Below the pieces are notes generated by a model. It was not told the origin of the DNA, searched no databases, and saw only the letters and a list, made by a program, of their open reading frames with translations. The position numbers and the translations under genes are program-made. From Siphonodentalium dalli (taxonomy: Eukaryota; Mollusca; Scaphopoda; Gadilida; Siphonodentaliidae): a stretch of DNA of 64,000 nucleotides. Below are positions 23,040-34,892 of this stretch, in pieces; the first letter of the stretch is position 1, and every line of letters starts with the position of its first letter. The stretch lies in the NCBI GenBank assembly GCA_032622095.1, contig CP136067.1:75914705-75978704 (forward strand). Direction: 5' to 3'.

Positions 23040-24130
23040 TATTTACACAATGCAAGTTACCATCCAACGCATTCTCGATCCGGCAGCTCGCTGGGACGGT
23101 CGCAAAAGTGCTTGACGCACTAAGCCAGTGAGTTGCCGTGACTTTTCTGTCGAAGGCTCGGTGGACAATGGATTCTACTCTAATCCCCACCGAGCTTTTG
23201 CACGCGCTGAGCTGTTTCCAGTCGACTCGCTGTGTTAGCTGGTCTCTCCATGCTAACAGGGGTCGACTGGAAGTTGTTTTGGACATCCATGTCACTCCGG
23301 TAGAACCCTCTACCGGCCGTGGCCTGGAAGGACCGTCCGGACTCCACCGGACTGGGGTTGACCAGACCAACTGGAGGACTACTTCATCAAGGATAAAGAA
23401 AAAGATACCCAAGACGCCATCGATGAGGAAAAGGGACGCCGACAGGAAGGCCAGGTGGAAACAGGGAGCTGAGAGACACCCAGCTCCCCCCCCACTTGGC
23501 CTCGGGTCGACACCAGACACCCACCGTCGTCGCCACATAGATCACCACCACCAGCGGAAACAGGGACACCGGACCTACCCTGGAGGTCCCTGCCGCCGTG
23601 GACAGAGGAGACAGGGGCACTGATGACATCCCAGACGCCCCTGCCGCTGACTTCACGGTACGGATGGAGACACCACCAGCTCCACAGACGGAGGGGGCCA
23701 TGCACACACACCGTCCCGAAGACACCGACGTGCCACGGCCCGGAGTCTTCACCCCAAGTGAGAGAATACCACAAGATGTCGATCAGCTGATTGCAGAGCT
23801 CAAAGAAAGGGTCCTGGCGGAATCAAACCAAGGCAGAACCTACAAGTTCAACAAAGCGGAACAACAGCTAGCTCACTACATAATTATTTATACAGAAGCC
23901 GACGCCCTGGACACTGCAACAGTTGGATTTACAATCACCGACAGCTCTCCCTCGGATGCCTCTTCGTCAGCACCACCACCGACGAAGAGGCACAAGAAAA
24001 AAGAACAAGAAAAGATGAAGTACCAAAAAATAAAGCTAAAAATGAGGGATTAAGGAAAGGGTCACTCGACCCTTTCGACAATCCCGGGGTTAACCCCCCA
24101 AACCACTCTCCTAAAAAAAAAAAAGGAGTA
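23040..24130 (+). pseudogene. Gag/ORF1-like repeat gene, unit 4 (opposite strand)
   Basis: The plus frame begins around 23138 with MDSTLIPTELLHALSCFQST and WSLHANRG, then an insertion-like Pro/Gly stretch, the basic KTPSMRKRDADRKARWKQGA block, and after a frameshift (frame from 23598) DDIPDAPAADFTVRMETPPA, a helical VDQLIAELKERVLAESNQ segment and a Lys-rich end TKRHKKKEQEKMKYQK. The stop is at 24053. A short inverted GGGTCACTCGACCC repeat and an A-rich run near 24114-24124 follow. The N-terminal and C-terminal halves match units 1 and 3 respectively. Confidence 0.5.
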
Positions 24131-24199
24131 CTCCGTGCAAACAAATCGAGTATGCCCAATAAGAAATACACCACATTCGCCAACCGGCGGTTGAGCCGG

Positions 24200-24660
24200 T
24201 AAGTCGCATTGCTGGCATTTGTGTCTTATCGCTGTTCACGTTGACTGGTCCTGGATCGCATGTGATTTGTGAGGCCGTCCTTCGGGAATTAGCTGCCCGA
24301 GCGATCCAGCGTGAGTTGTTTAATGGACTTAGCGGAGGATTATGGATTTAATCCCATCTGCTTTGTTAGCCGCCTTGGACAGACTGATCGTTGTGGATAC
24401 CCTTAGCTGGGCAATATACCAGGCTAAGGGAAGCTTCGTGCATATGTCCGTGGACTACCAGATTGCTCCAGCAGTACCCTCTGCTGGTGGTAACTCGGAA
24501 GCTGAAACCCATTAGCGACCTACCATCTGGTATGGAGATCTCGGCGACCAGAAGAAGAGGCGGAGGAAGACGACCCCCTCGAGAAGAAGAGGGGACGCGG
24601 ATAGGAGGGCCAAGTGGAAACAGGGGCCAGCTGAGAGACACACAGCTCCCCCCCACTTGA
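24200..24660 (+). pseudogene. Gag/ORF1-like repeat gene, unit 5 (truncated)
   Basis: The leader GTAAGTCGCATTGC..GATCGCATGTG parallels the leader of unit 2. Coding matches are ELAARAI, then, after frameshifts, DLIPSALLAALDRLIVVDTL, SWAIYQAKGSFVHMSVDYQI and RRGDADRRAKWKQGPAERH. The match ends near 24660, where the LINE fragment on the other strand abuts. It lacks the acidic tail and the 3' tail. Confidence 0.5.
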
Positions 24661-24689
24661 CATCCACTGACGACACCGATGTCTATATA

Positions 24690-25600
24690 TATTTATTATA
24701 GTACCTCCACTATGGAGAAGAGTATTGACAGGTTATTTACAATGTTGCCGCGTTGTGAACAATGATATGGATGTAAAACACGTTTTCAAATATAGTTCAG
24801 GTTAAGTAGATTTTGTGAGAGTTCGAACTCACATTAAAGGTTCGAGTGTCACATCAACTAGGAAACATTCTGTGTAGTTTGGCCTTTGATGACAGAACAA
24901 GTTGCAAGAAGAAATGATGCTGAGTGGAGTAATATGTCGTCCGCACACTCCGTTAGATGCTGGGGAGGTGCAGAAACGTTCCCTCCGAGTAAGAATGCAG
25001 ATAGTGATTTATCGTCCAAGGAGTCGTGCATGAAAAGGAATATTCCAATACCAAAGTGATTTATAATGAATTCCAAGTAGCTATTTCGGAGAGAAAGTAT
25101 GACTTCTGATGGACAATATCGTACAGCGTGGAGGATTTCGTTGTTATACTGGCAATCACAAGCATTGCATCTCAGATTATTCATGTATGTTGTCTTGTTG
25201 AGTAATAGGTCAAGGTTTCGTAGTTGTGCTGAACGGTCGGGATGTTGCTTCAGGAGTTTCCATATCGTCCAGTTAGTAGTGGGGTCTGTGTGGACCAATC
25301 GGAAAGTGTTAAGGGATTGGTTGCTGTAAACATATAACGACCAGGCAGTCGAGTAATGATCCGAAACAGCTTTCTTGTAAATACTTTTCCATGCTGCTTC
25401 GGATGGAAATTGACCAGTATTGGTGAATGTGTCGAGGAAGTCGTATAGTTTATACGCTTGGAGGATATGAACTATATCGGTCACGAATCCAGTTGTCAGT
25501 CGATCAAACAGAGTGTACTGGTAAAACCGTTGAAGAAATATCGTCGGAATTATCAACAGACGAGCGACAACATGGACCAACTGCTGAAACAACATGGAGT
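24690..25600 (-). pseudogene. 5'-truncated LINE: ORF2 C-terminus plus 3'UTR
   Basis: A 245-codon minus frame from ATG 25595 to 24858. Visible features are AWKSIYKKAVSDHYSTAWSL, a Trp/Leu-rich segment and a Cys/His-type knuckle CNACDCQYNNEILHAVRYCP near residues 143-162, typical of the region after the reverse transcriptase in jockey/CR1/L2-type LINEs. About 165 bp of 3'UTR follow, ending in ATAATAAATATATATA. The single frame is intact over its whole length, so the insertion is young relative to the gag-like units it abuts. The reverse transcriptase itself is absent. Confidence 0.6.
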
Positions 25601-25758
25601 GGAGACGACGATAACAACATCAACATCATCATCAGACGAAACTCAAAGAATGAAAAAGAAGGCAAACATAAAGAAGAAACATCATGTCTAGATCATTTTT
25701 TTCATCCCCTCATTGTTATATTTATGTAAAGGATAATGACTGAGTGAAGTGTCTGGGG

Positions 25759-25805
25759 CCAAATAATCACCCACGGCAACGAAGCGGCCGCGGGTGATTA
25801 TTTGG
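25759..25805. repeat. Hairpin, 14-bp perfect arms
   Basis: CCAAATAATCACCC at 25759-25772 and GGGTGATTATTTGG at 25792-25805 around a GC-rich 19-nt loop with CGGCCGCG. Weaker complementarity (AAGT..TCTG / CAGA..ACTT) extends outward. Probably a small fold-back MITE. Confidence 0.8.
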
Positions 25806-25814
25806 TCTCAGAAT

Positions 25815-27539
25815 CTGACTTAAAACCCATACACCCAATGTGCAAATCATATACGAGTGGCATATGGGTACACAGTGGCCTTTCGGATATGTATTAATGT
25901 ATAAGCTGACTGCTCATGTTGGCCAATGTGCCGCTTTGCTGAACGGCCATTAAAACCTACTATTCAGTAATTGTATTGGTTTGGCCTATACACATAGCTG
26001 ACCTGATAGGGAGCGGTTGGCAACTGTGCGTGTGATATATTAACACAATCTGCAGTCGTCACATTTCAGCACGGGCTGAATGCAAGTTATCATTAATCAG
26101 GAAAAAGTACCGTGTTGTATGTCACCTCACACTTCTGGTCTGGCTTCCCCTTCATAACCCAGACCCACATGTTAAGACTCATGCTATTGTGGGTTGTCGC
26201 TCTACTGTGGACTCGCGGAAAGCATGTGAGATAATTTGTTTTTCATTTTTATCTATTTCAGCCTATTTTTCGTATATGATTTCATATTCAATCGTTATTT
26301 GTTGAAAGATTACTAGCTTGAATTTCAATAACCCTCATTTGGTCAAAGAAGGGACGTGGTAACACGGTTTTCGTTTGGGTGGGGCGTCAAGCTTCGAAGT
26401 TTAAACTGCAACCCTCAATTCTGCAAACTGTCCTGCATCCCTTTTCGGGGTAGCAAACAGCATTTTTCAACTGGATTTCTTAATTTTTTCTTTGTTTTCT
26501 GTTTTGCCCGTCCATTTTATGTTTGTTGTTGTGTGCGTTTTAATTATTATTTTAGAGTAGACGCGATTACTTATTTTGAAACCCATAAATAGTTATCGTT
26601 CTTTACATTATATTATTCGTAGAACTTTCATTTAGTTTATCTTGATTTAATTTAGAATTGGACCGATAAATTATTTCTATAATATGACCGTGTGGTGGGG
26701 GTTGGTTGGTCAAACTTCTCATATATGACGAGCTGTCTTATCTAACATTTCTATGTATACAAACTTTTTTGTTTTACTTGGCAATCAACATGTTATATTT
26801 AAATATTGACGCGAAAATGTAGGTTTTTTTGGGATATGGACAACTAGGAATTTCCAACTGCTAAGCATACAACTGGTATACGTCAAGCTTTCCAACTGTT
26901 GTATACATGTCTCACCAACCCTCTTCTATGGTGGTGATTTTTCCAAAATTATGACACTTTTATTACAAATTTTCGCCGAAATGTAAGAAGGATTTTAATT
27001 TTAACATCAGATAGATGTCAATTTATTGTTACTTTTACAATTGATGTGTCATTAACTCATTGATATTTCCAACTATTGAACATTTTGATAACAGTTTCGC
27101 GCGAAACCAGCTCAATCCACTCGCCACGTCATTGTCTCACTTTTTTCACAAATTTGGAATAGTTTAATAATGGCTGCCAGTATGTTTGCAAAAGCGACAG
27201 GAATAGCCATCTATATTATGACCAGTTTGTAATAACCAAAAGAGTCATTATTTAAAGGGGCATTTTGTCCCTGTAATTTTGGAAGCATGTCTAATATAGG
27301 TTGATAAACACTTTCTACATTCGATCATTTGAATTAGTCTTTATGTGGCTTTAACAGGCTGTTGAACATTTTAGCGCATTTATCGACTGATGTTGAACCA
27401 TGGAACCGGACCGCGATGTAATAACATTTGAGCATAATTTCGATCTTCAAACCACCCATCCCTTACAATATACATGTATATGTTTTTCAATGTTTTATAA
27501 ACATAATGGCCTTTATCCATTCCTTCATATTAGCCACAG
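25815..27539. other. No gene recognised
   Basis: AT-rich. Relatives of the TTTCCAACTGTTGNACATTT dispersed repeat occur near 26850 and 27070. The plus frame 26356-26592 is Phe/Cys-rich without recognisable features. Confidence 0.45.
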
Positions 27540-27670
27540 GTCGTGAAAATGACAACTAAGAAAAAATAACGGTACATTTTCAAAACAGCATCACTTTGCT
27601 CTACCAACATCATAGTAATTCACCAGGACCCACCAGCATAAAAGCAGGACCACTTAACCAGGCGTGTTTA
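27540..27670 (+). repeat. Dispersed repeat, copy 1 (partner 59750-59870)
   Basis: GAAAATGACAACT, AAAAAATAAC, CAGCATC and a series of CAGGACC/CCAGCAT blocks ending CCAGGCGTG are shared in order with 59750-59870. Confidence 0.7.
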
Positions 27671-27680
27671 TTCCTCTTCC

Positions 27681-27763
27681 CGAGGTGGTCATTATTTTAC
27701 CGGTCATTATTTACATAATGCACAGTTGAGCTAATAATGACTCGCAAAATAATTACCACCTCG
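27681..27763. mobile_element. Small fold-back MITE
   Basis: Arms CGAGGTGGTCATTATTTT (27681-27698) and AAAATAATTACCACCTCG (27746-27763) are inverted with one mismatch, with a secondary inverted TCATTATT/AATAATGA pair inside. Confidence 0.8.
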
Positions 27764-27854
27764 GCGTCTTCGGTGGACATTCGTCGGGATAATACTCTTA
27801 AGCAACAACAATAGGTAGACGCGCAAGTGGGTTTTTAACATCTCATAACCCCCA

Positions 27855-27935
27855 AAATCACTTCAAGTGGGTTGTAGGAAAGGGCATACTGCCCTTTCAA
27901 ATCCTCCCGGGTCCTTAACAAATTCCAATAAAGAG
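27855..27935 (-). repeat. Solitary tail of the gag-like units
   Basis: On the minus strand it reads GGACCCGGGAGGATTTGAAA, then GGGC..GCCCTTTCCTACAACCC, matching the 3' tails of units 2 and 3 (20885-20995 and 21850-21950) without any coding part. Confidence 0.65.
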
Positions 27936-28174
27936 AAATGATATAATTAACTTGAATTGGTTCTGATGTTGAACTTGACCCAGAGTCTGTACTATTTTGG
28001 TATCATTGATGAGAATCCTATCAACACCTGCTCAGTTCAGAACATAATTCCTTTTATGCCCTTTGATAACTGGATAATCATCGATGTGTAGTTACCTCTT
28101 GGGGAAACAAGTAAATACGCATCAATGAATATCCAGTTATCAAATTGTTGAAGTAATTTAACGTATAGTACGTA

Positions 28175-29186
28175 TCACCCCCGTGTACGTGGTACGGCCA
28201 AAGCCGAGGATACGGCCAAAGCCGAGGTAATGGGAAAGTCATTTTCACGTATATGATATGGGGATATGTTTGTTTCTCATTGTAAAACAGACATCAAGCA
28301 TCGTATGTGAATGACCACACGAAGCAGAAGTATTTATCCACCAGTTATCAATCAGTTTTCCCAGATCAGATCATTAATTTTTTTTTGGCGAATTTTTTCA
28401 ATGGTGTTTTTGCTTTTGCTCACTCAAATTATCGAGAACATCCACTCACTAGTATAGTTCCTGGACTTCCACGCTTCCAAAACAAATTCCGGTATATAGT
28501 TGAATCTGTCAATGAAGCATAGGATTTGACAGAATTTTAAAAATCCATGTCGTTCTCAATATCCGCGCGATATGAAGGGACCACTGTCGATCCAGAAAGA
28601 TCCGAAAGGCACAGATGAAGATCCGACCAAACGCCGAGTTTCTGTGCAGTAAATATGCGTATATATTACTTAAGGAGTTCTGGTGAGTGTTCGAGTGTTT
28701 ATGTGTATCTGAGACTGATCAATTGGACTGCGAATGACATCGGAAATATGAATCCATAAGATATTCGAAATATTGTGAATATGTTTCAATTGAAATTAAT
28801 TGAACATCCATCTCAGCATTCAGATTTGCGATCTCAAGAACGTGAATGAATGATAACGCGATGCCTTAATCACACGCACGTGAATGCTGCCGTTCGCATG
28901 CATGCAGCTAATCGGATATTCGTTTAGTATTAACATGCTTGCATGGAGTTTGTATATATACCACACATACCGGACGACACGGCGTATCAACGATTTGTTC
29001 CAATCATGTTTATTGTACAGACTTTATGACTCGTTCCCACTCGAGTAGACCGTTACGCGACAATGAAACCGAAAGAATATACATATATCGTATTGCTCCA
29101 AATTATGCAATTCTGGCTTTTTTAAAGAGTCATCAGATAAAATTGTAACGATTCTATGTTAACACACTAAACATCCGAACATATAT
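28175..29186 (+). repeat. Left inverted arm of the 4-kb element
   Basis: Inverted partner of 31184-32219. The inner boundary lies just after CTAAACATCCGAACATATAT. Confidence 0.85.
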
Positions 29187-29802
29187 AATCACAATGTGCT
29201 ATGTGTGGCACACGTGTGTGCCTTCTTATCTGGATATCGATGGGCCTCTGTATTGTGTCTATGTAGCACGTGTAGTCAACTTACCAACCTACAACACCAT
29301 GTTTAAACAAAATCAAACCAGACCATGCGGTTTTGATAAATAGCGTATCTTCCTCAGATGAAGCTATATATATATCGCGGATAGAGCACGTATAAATATT
29401 TATCTTTTTTTCTTGTGATGTTTTGTATAAGAATTATCATTGGAAATTTCTCGCCTGACTGCCACCATGTGCTATGGTATACAGTTTTCTCTGTTGAATG
29501 GTTTGACAGAGGTTATGACTCCCCACAACAAAACAAATACTCTCCCTGAAGACAAATAAATGTATGATGCATGACACGTTATACTCATCATCGGGTATCG
29601 TGAATGTTTGCACGAGTTGAGCTATACTCACAACAATTATATCTGTCTGTGAACAAAGCAAAAACAGTCAGTCCGCATAAAATCACTGGGCACTGAAGGC
29701 TTAATTAAAGTATAATTAATCCCTTGATCGGTCAATTCATCCGGTCCCTTATGTGTTGCGCGGATATTTTGTGGCATCTCGAATTTAGTATTATGAAACA
29801 CC

Positions 29803-30145
29803 ATGTCTGAATCAGACGCGCCATTGGAAATTGTGCCTATAGAGGAAGCGTTAGGGAAAGCCAGATGCGACTTGTGCGGAAAATATTTTTCTACAAATTA
29901 CAATTAACCTAAAGCGGCATCTTAAAATACATGTTGGTGACGAATCCCCGAAATGTTCGGCGTGCACTCAGTTGTTTTCAACAGAAGAAGAATTAACGAG
30001 CCACAATCGCTCCAAGCATGCATATCACAGCCTCTGTTCGGAGTGAGGACACACATTTAGGAGAAAACGTGATTTGAATACACATGTCAGACGGAAACAT
30101 TGTTCTAAAAAAGACCCCTTATTGCATCATCATTGCTTCGGGTAG
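29803..30145 (+). pseudogene. C2H2 zinc-finger N-terminal fragment (broken)
   Basis: It starts at ATG 29803 with MSESDAPLEIVPIEEALG, then finger 1 CDLCGKYFSTNYN. A frameshift near 29908 moves to LKRHLKIH (finger 1 His pair), finger 2 CSACTQLFSTEEELTSHNRS-KH, and finger 3 LCSE-stop-GHTFRRKRDLNTHVRRKH, where a TGA replaces the expected second Cys codon. The frame ends at a TAG at 30143-30145. C2H2 fingers of this spacing bind DNA. It is bounded by the inverted arms of the 4-kb element, so it may be cargo captured from a host gene or part of the element's own protein. The frameshift and stop make it a pseudogene. Confidence 0.65.
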
Positions 30146-31183
30146 TACTGCCCTGACAATACCATGCAAGTACCATAAGTACCAATATATTTCAACATGT
30201 GCATAGAATTGAAATTGACACCAACATCTCGTGATACAGTCGAAATAAACAAGGCCACGTGTTGCAAACGTTGATTAATTGAACAGTACGTGCATACAGT
30301 GCGTGCATATATACAGTGCGTGCATACAGATCAACCTCGACGAATTTATGACGTTATTTGATTAAACGATAATTAGATTGTTTTGAGTGACAACGTGTCA
30401 CAGCGACTGTGTGGCTTGGTTGTCGGAAATAATATCAAACTTTTGCGGTCGTTTTAATTGTACTTTCTACTTTGGCGACTCTCTTATGAAATAACGCGTG
30501 GCATTATGAGAAATAAATATTCCTATTAAGCCTATGCAGTTACAAGTTACCATATAACACGCTGGGCGTTGTAGAATTTGTTTTCAAACTTTTCGGTAAT
30601 ATCTGCAGACCATTAATTGAAACAAGAATCAATTCTGACCTCGTTAAACTAAGAATGCTAACGTTAACATATTGAATCTACCAAAACAACAACACATGTA
30701 TATACGATGAACCCATGTAATAGTTCCCAAAATGGTGGAGATTTATGCACAATTTCATTTAGATTGTTGTGTGCAAATCTTAGCGATATTACGTTTTTTC
30801 AAAATAGGTGAAAAAGAATAATTCTAGAACTTAACAAGCCGAAAACTAAATATGCAGACAATACGAATTGAAAGTCATCGTGACGCTGAACATCCATAAC
30901 AATTCTGGTTAAAACCATAAACCAAACTCAGGACGGAGACCCTGATAAGATAAGATTCATTTCGGTTAAACATACATATCAATTACAGTACATGCAACCT
31001 ATACGATAACATAATGAAGTCTTGTGTAAATATTATGCCCACTAAATATGTTGTCCTATAGGACTGAATTAGAAAAGTTATAAACTATAGTGTAATTTAC
31101 ATGTGCACATAACAATCATGGCAGTATACACATGTTCCACAGTGAAGTGTTTATTATAAATATAAATAACTTTGTTGTGTGTG

Positions 31184-32219
31184 TACATATATGTTCGGAT
31201 GTTTAGTGTGTTAACATAGATAGACTCGTTACAATTTTATCTGATGACTCTTAAAAATGCCAGAATTGCATAATTTGGAGCAATATACGATATATGTATA
31301 TTCGATAAGATGATTCGGTTTCATTGTCGCGTAATGGTCTACTCGAGTGGGAACGAGTCATAAAGTCTGTACAATAAACATGATTATAACAAATCGTTGA
31401 TACGCCGTATCGTGCGGCATGTGTGGTCTATATACAAACTCCAAGCATGTTAATACTAAACGAATATCCGATTAGCTGCATGCATAAGAACGGCAGCATT
31501 CACGTGCGTGTGATCAAGGCATCGCGTTATCATTCATTCACGTTCTTGAGATCGAAAATCTGAATGCTGAGATGGATGTTCAATTAATTTCAATTGAAAC
31601 ATATTCATAATATATATGCACACAATATTTCGAATATCTTATGGATTCATATTTCCGATGTCATTCGCAGTCCAATTGATCAGGCTCAGATAAACATACA
31701 CACTCGAAAACTCACCAGAACTCCTTAAGTAATACGCATATTTACTGCACAGAAACTCGGCGTTTGGTCGGATCTTCATCTGTGCCTTTCGGATCTTTCT
31801 GGACCGACAGTGGTTCCTTCATATCGTGCGGATATTGAGAACGATACGGATTTGTTAAATTCTGTCAAATCCTATGCTTCATTGACAGATTCAACTATAT
31901 ACCGGCATTTGTTTTGGAAGCGTGGAAGTCCAGGAACTATACTAGTGAATGGATGTTCTCGAAAATTTGAGTGAGCAAAAGCAAAAACACCATTGAAAAA
32001 ATTCGCCAAAAAACATTTAATGGTCTGATCTGGGAAAATTGATTGACAACTGGTGGATAAATACTTCTGCTTCGTGTGGCCATACACATACGATGCTCGA
32101 TGTCTGTTTTACAATGAGAAACAAACATATCCCCATATCATATACGTGAAAATGACTTTCCCATTTCCTCGGCTTTGGCCGTATCCTCGGCTTTGGCCGT
32201 ACCACGTACACGGGGGTGA
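31184..32219 (-). repeat. Right inverted arm of the 4-kb element
   Basis: Inverted partner of 28175-29186, with only scattered substitutions and a few short indels visible. Confidence 0.85.
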
Positions 32220-32220
32220 G

Positions 32221-32977
32221 TATCCCCTGGTGAATATTTCTAATGGCGATGGCATATGGTGTTAAATAAAATGTGTTATGCTTCATTAATATTGTTGGAT
32301 CTTATCCCTTCCATATTACAACGTGAAGTCAAAATTAGTTTTGTTCCAGAATACCCTTCAGCTTAAAAGATTTCTTGAGATCGGTAGCTGAAGAGAACGC
32401 CAGTCTGCCGCCCCTACTACATCATCTGAAGAGAAATATCTTCGAAAGAAACGAAACCGAGGCAAGACCATGTTATCATACATTATGTATACGAATTGGC
32501 AACACATCATATCAATCTGTCAATGAGAATGGACTGCCAACAGTTTTACTGTGAATTAGCACACATATAATTATACCACTTGAAGCCATACCACGCCTCT
32601 CTGGCCGATACAACTTCCCGTCATGAAAGACCGGCTTTGCACTTGATCCTCATGTTATGTTTGTTATATATAACAGGAGAAGTTTTAGCTACGATTGTTC
32701 AATTATTGGGTCGGACGATGGAATTTTGTCATAATTTAAGACTTTTGGGTGAATAATCATTAATTGTCTCTAGCTTTCGCTGATATCGATGACATTATCG
32801 TTCTTCGTGCCCAGCATGAACACTGCTTCGTGGTGTATTTCCTAATGTATTGTGTTCAATGAAATGGTGTTAGCGTGAACGTTCCAATTGCATTCACTTT
32901 CTCAGCGCTATACATAAAGCTGTAGAACACCTTTTTTCAAATTCTGAGAGCGTGCCTAGCAGGGGACATGTCTCTAT
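32221..32977. other. No gene recognised
   Basis: AT-rich with no repeat partner found. It ends at the GCCTAGCAGGGGACATGTCT block that precedes the 16-bp minisatellite. Confidence 0.5.
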
Positions 32978-33120
32978 TCCGAAGGTTCGCTATTCCGAAG
33001 GTTCACTATTCCGAAGGTTCTCTATTCCGAAGGTTCGCTATTCCGAAGGTTCACTATTCCGAGGGTTCGCTATTCCGAAGGTGTTCTATTCCGAAGGTTC
33101 GCTATTCCGAAGGTTTTGTT
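32978..33120 (+). repeat. 16-bp minisatellite, left array
   Basis: Unit TTCCGAAGGTTCGCTA repeated about nine times. Positions 12-13 vary (CG, CA, CT) and the order gc-ca-tc-gc-ca hints at a 48-bp higher-order unit. The same satellite occurs inverted at 38003-38122. Confidence 0.9.
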
Positions 33121-34272
33121 ATTTTAAAGGTTAATTCTATATTCTAAAGTATTCAGAGGGTTCTTTGTCAGGAAGACTCTTTTTATGAAGGAAATCACTT
33201 AACACATTAAAACAATGAATGTGATTATTTTTTTTCGTGGGTTTCCTTGAGATTACTTATGACTTTATATCTCAATAATCTTAGAGGCAAGAATACACCA
33301 GCTAAAGGCGGATTATAACAGTGGGGCTATATAATGAATACTGGAGCGCCATAACATACTGCGTAGCTGAATATCGCTGAATATCGCTGAATAGACGGGT
33401 ATGAGATGAACCTAACTGCAATATACCATTTCCGAGTTACAATAAATTGAAAGCTCTTCTGTGTTGGAGGTAAGAAACAGACATCACGTTACATCAATGT
33501 AGGGTTCTTTTTGTAAACAGATCGCCGCGAAATGTCATTAACATAATGTGAAAATAAAAGCTACAAAATGCTGATTTTCCTTAATTTATTACAAATACAC
33601 ATAAGTGACCCACGAAAAAGCACTTTAGACTGATTTATTTTGTTGTGTACAATCGAGGACATTAATTCCCTGTTTGTCTTGCAAATAATCAAGTTGTCTG
33701 TCGAGGCACACGTAGCCTATAATTATGTTCCATTATATACATAAATCTCTATTATTCATCTATATTGTATACATAAATCTCTATTATTCATCTATATTAT
33801 TTTCATAAATTGTTTATCATGAGTTACTCTTGCAAATTATATAATAAAACTGACATTCAAAAAATACTTTATAACCTGACATTCTCCAACATACAGTACT
33901 CTTGTGAATCTTTTTACTCACTGACATTTCAACAAGCAAATTATCTGTGTATTGTCGGCGCACATCCAAATGTGGACAGGTTGCAGAAATACGTGTTCGA
34001 ATGATTCAAATCATGATGAACCATATTTCTTCGGCAAAAAGATTGAATGAAAACACTGGCTTCGTGTTGTTATCTTCGGCACCACCCCCACCCCCATTGA
34101 AAATAATACACTGCGCAACAAAACCAGATGAAACATAAGCATAAAAACATGTCGGTAATTCAACAAAAACAACATGTTCACAGTCTATTACACCGGATAA
34201 GTTGATAATACAATATTTTGGAGCTTCCAAATGGTATATAATATGGCACATATTGTGACATATATTTATATA
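33121..34272. other. No gene recognised
   Basis: AT-rich spacer between the minisatellite and the Helitron array. A duplicated TATACATAAATCTCTATTAT block lies at 33736-33800. The minus frames near 34006-34443 run into the Helitron and are not supported. Confidence 0.5.
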
Positions 34273-34892
34273 CCTATTATATATTTTGGAAGATCTGTGT
34301 GTGTGTGTGTGAGGGTGTGTCTGTGTGTGTGTTCGCGATAGACTCGAAAACGGCCGACCCGATTTCGATGAAACTTGGTATGTGGGGGTATTTTCGGCCA
34401 TGGGGTGGCATGGGCATATTAATTTGTCCGTGCGACGTGACATTGACCTTGAAATCGGGTAATTTCAAGGTCAAACGCCCGAATATCACGGGATTTCGAT
34501 GAAAATTGGTATGTGGGGGGTACTTTCGTATGAGGAGTCTCATAATCATATTCATTTGCCCGTGCGACGTGACCTTGACCTTGCAATCGGGTCAATTCAA
34601 GGTCAAATCGCCAATTTTGATGGGATTTCGACGAAATTTTATACATAGGGTTACTTTTGTCCACTGGGTGTTTTGGGAGGGTCGAGCCGAGACCCCGACC
34701 TGACCTTGACCTTCAAAATGATAAATTCAAGGTCAAATCGGGTAAAACCGGATGGATTTTGACAGGTACTTTTGTCGGGTACTTTTGTCCGGGCAGTGTT
34801 TTGGACGGGTCAAATCGTTAACCCACCTGACCGTGACCTTCAAAATGGTCAATTCAAGGTCCAAGCCCGGACGAAGTCGGGTCACCTTCTAG
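34273..34892 (+). mobile_element. Non-autonomous Helitron, family B, copy 1
   Basis: It begins CCTATTATATATTTTGGAAG (the first T of the canonical TC is now C) after an A. It has a GTGTGTGT microsatellite near the 5' end, core units with ATTTCGATGAAACTTGGTAT, TCAAGGTCA half-sites in both orientations, and a 3' hairpin CCCGGAC-GAA-GTCGGG followed by TCACCTTCTAG. Confidence 0.85.

Larger units (their letters stand above)
28173..32220. mobile_element. 4-kb element with ~1-kb terminal inverted repeats
   Basis: The left arm (about 28175-29186) and right arm (about 31184-32219) are highly similar inverted copies. Outer ends are TCACCCCCGTGTACGTGG on the left and its complement ending CACGGGGGTGA on the right, each with the doubled CGGCCAAAGCCGAGG block just inside. 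The flanks read GTA|TCACC and GGTGA|GTA, consistent with a 3-bp target duplication. No transposase is recognised. The 71-codon frame starting MNDHTKQKYLST appears in both arms (28307-28522 plus, 31872-32087 minus with small changes), most simply because the arms are copies. The 2-kb spacer carries a zinc-finger pseudogene. Superfamily not assigned. Confidence 0.8.

Noticed and set aside
23379-23774. Minus frames within the unit 4 gag-like gene
   Set aside because: GC-rich antisense shadows; the plus frames carry the motifs shared with other units.
28307-28522. 71-codon ORF conserved in both inverted arms as a real gene
   Set aside because: Conservation is explained by the arms being copies; no start context, splice signal or family feature supports coding.
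32978-33120. GAA..TTC repeats as a heat-shock element cluster
   Set aside because: CGAAGGTTCG is a two-module match, but the 16-bp period and one-base TTC-GAA gap break the 5-bp phasing required.
34299-34340. GT dinucleotide run as an independent microsatellite
   Set aside because: It is a fixed part of the family B Helitron 5' region and recurs at the same place in other copies.
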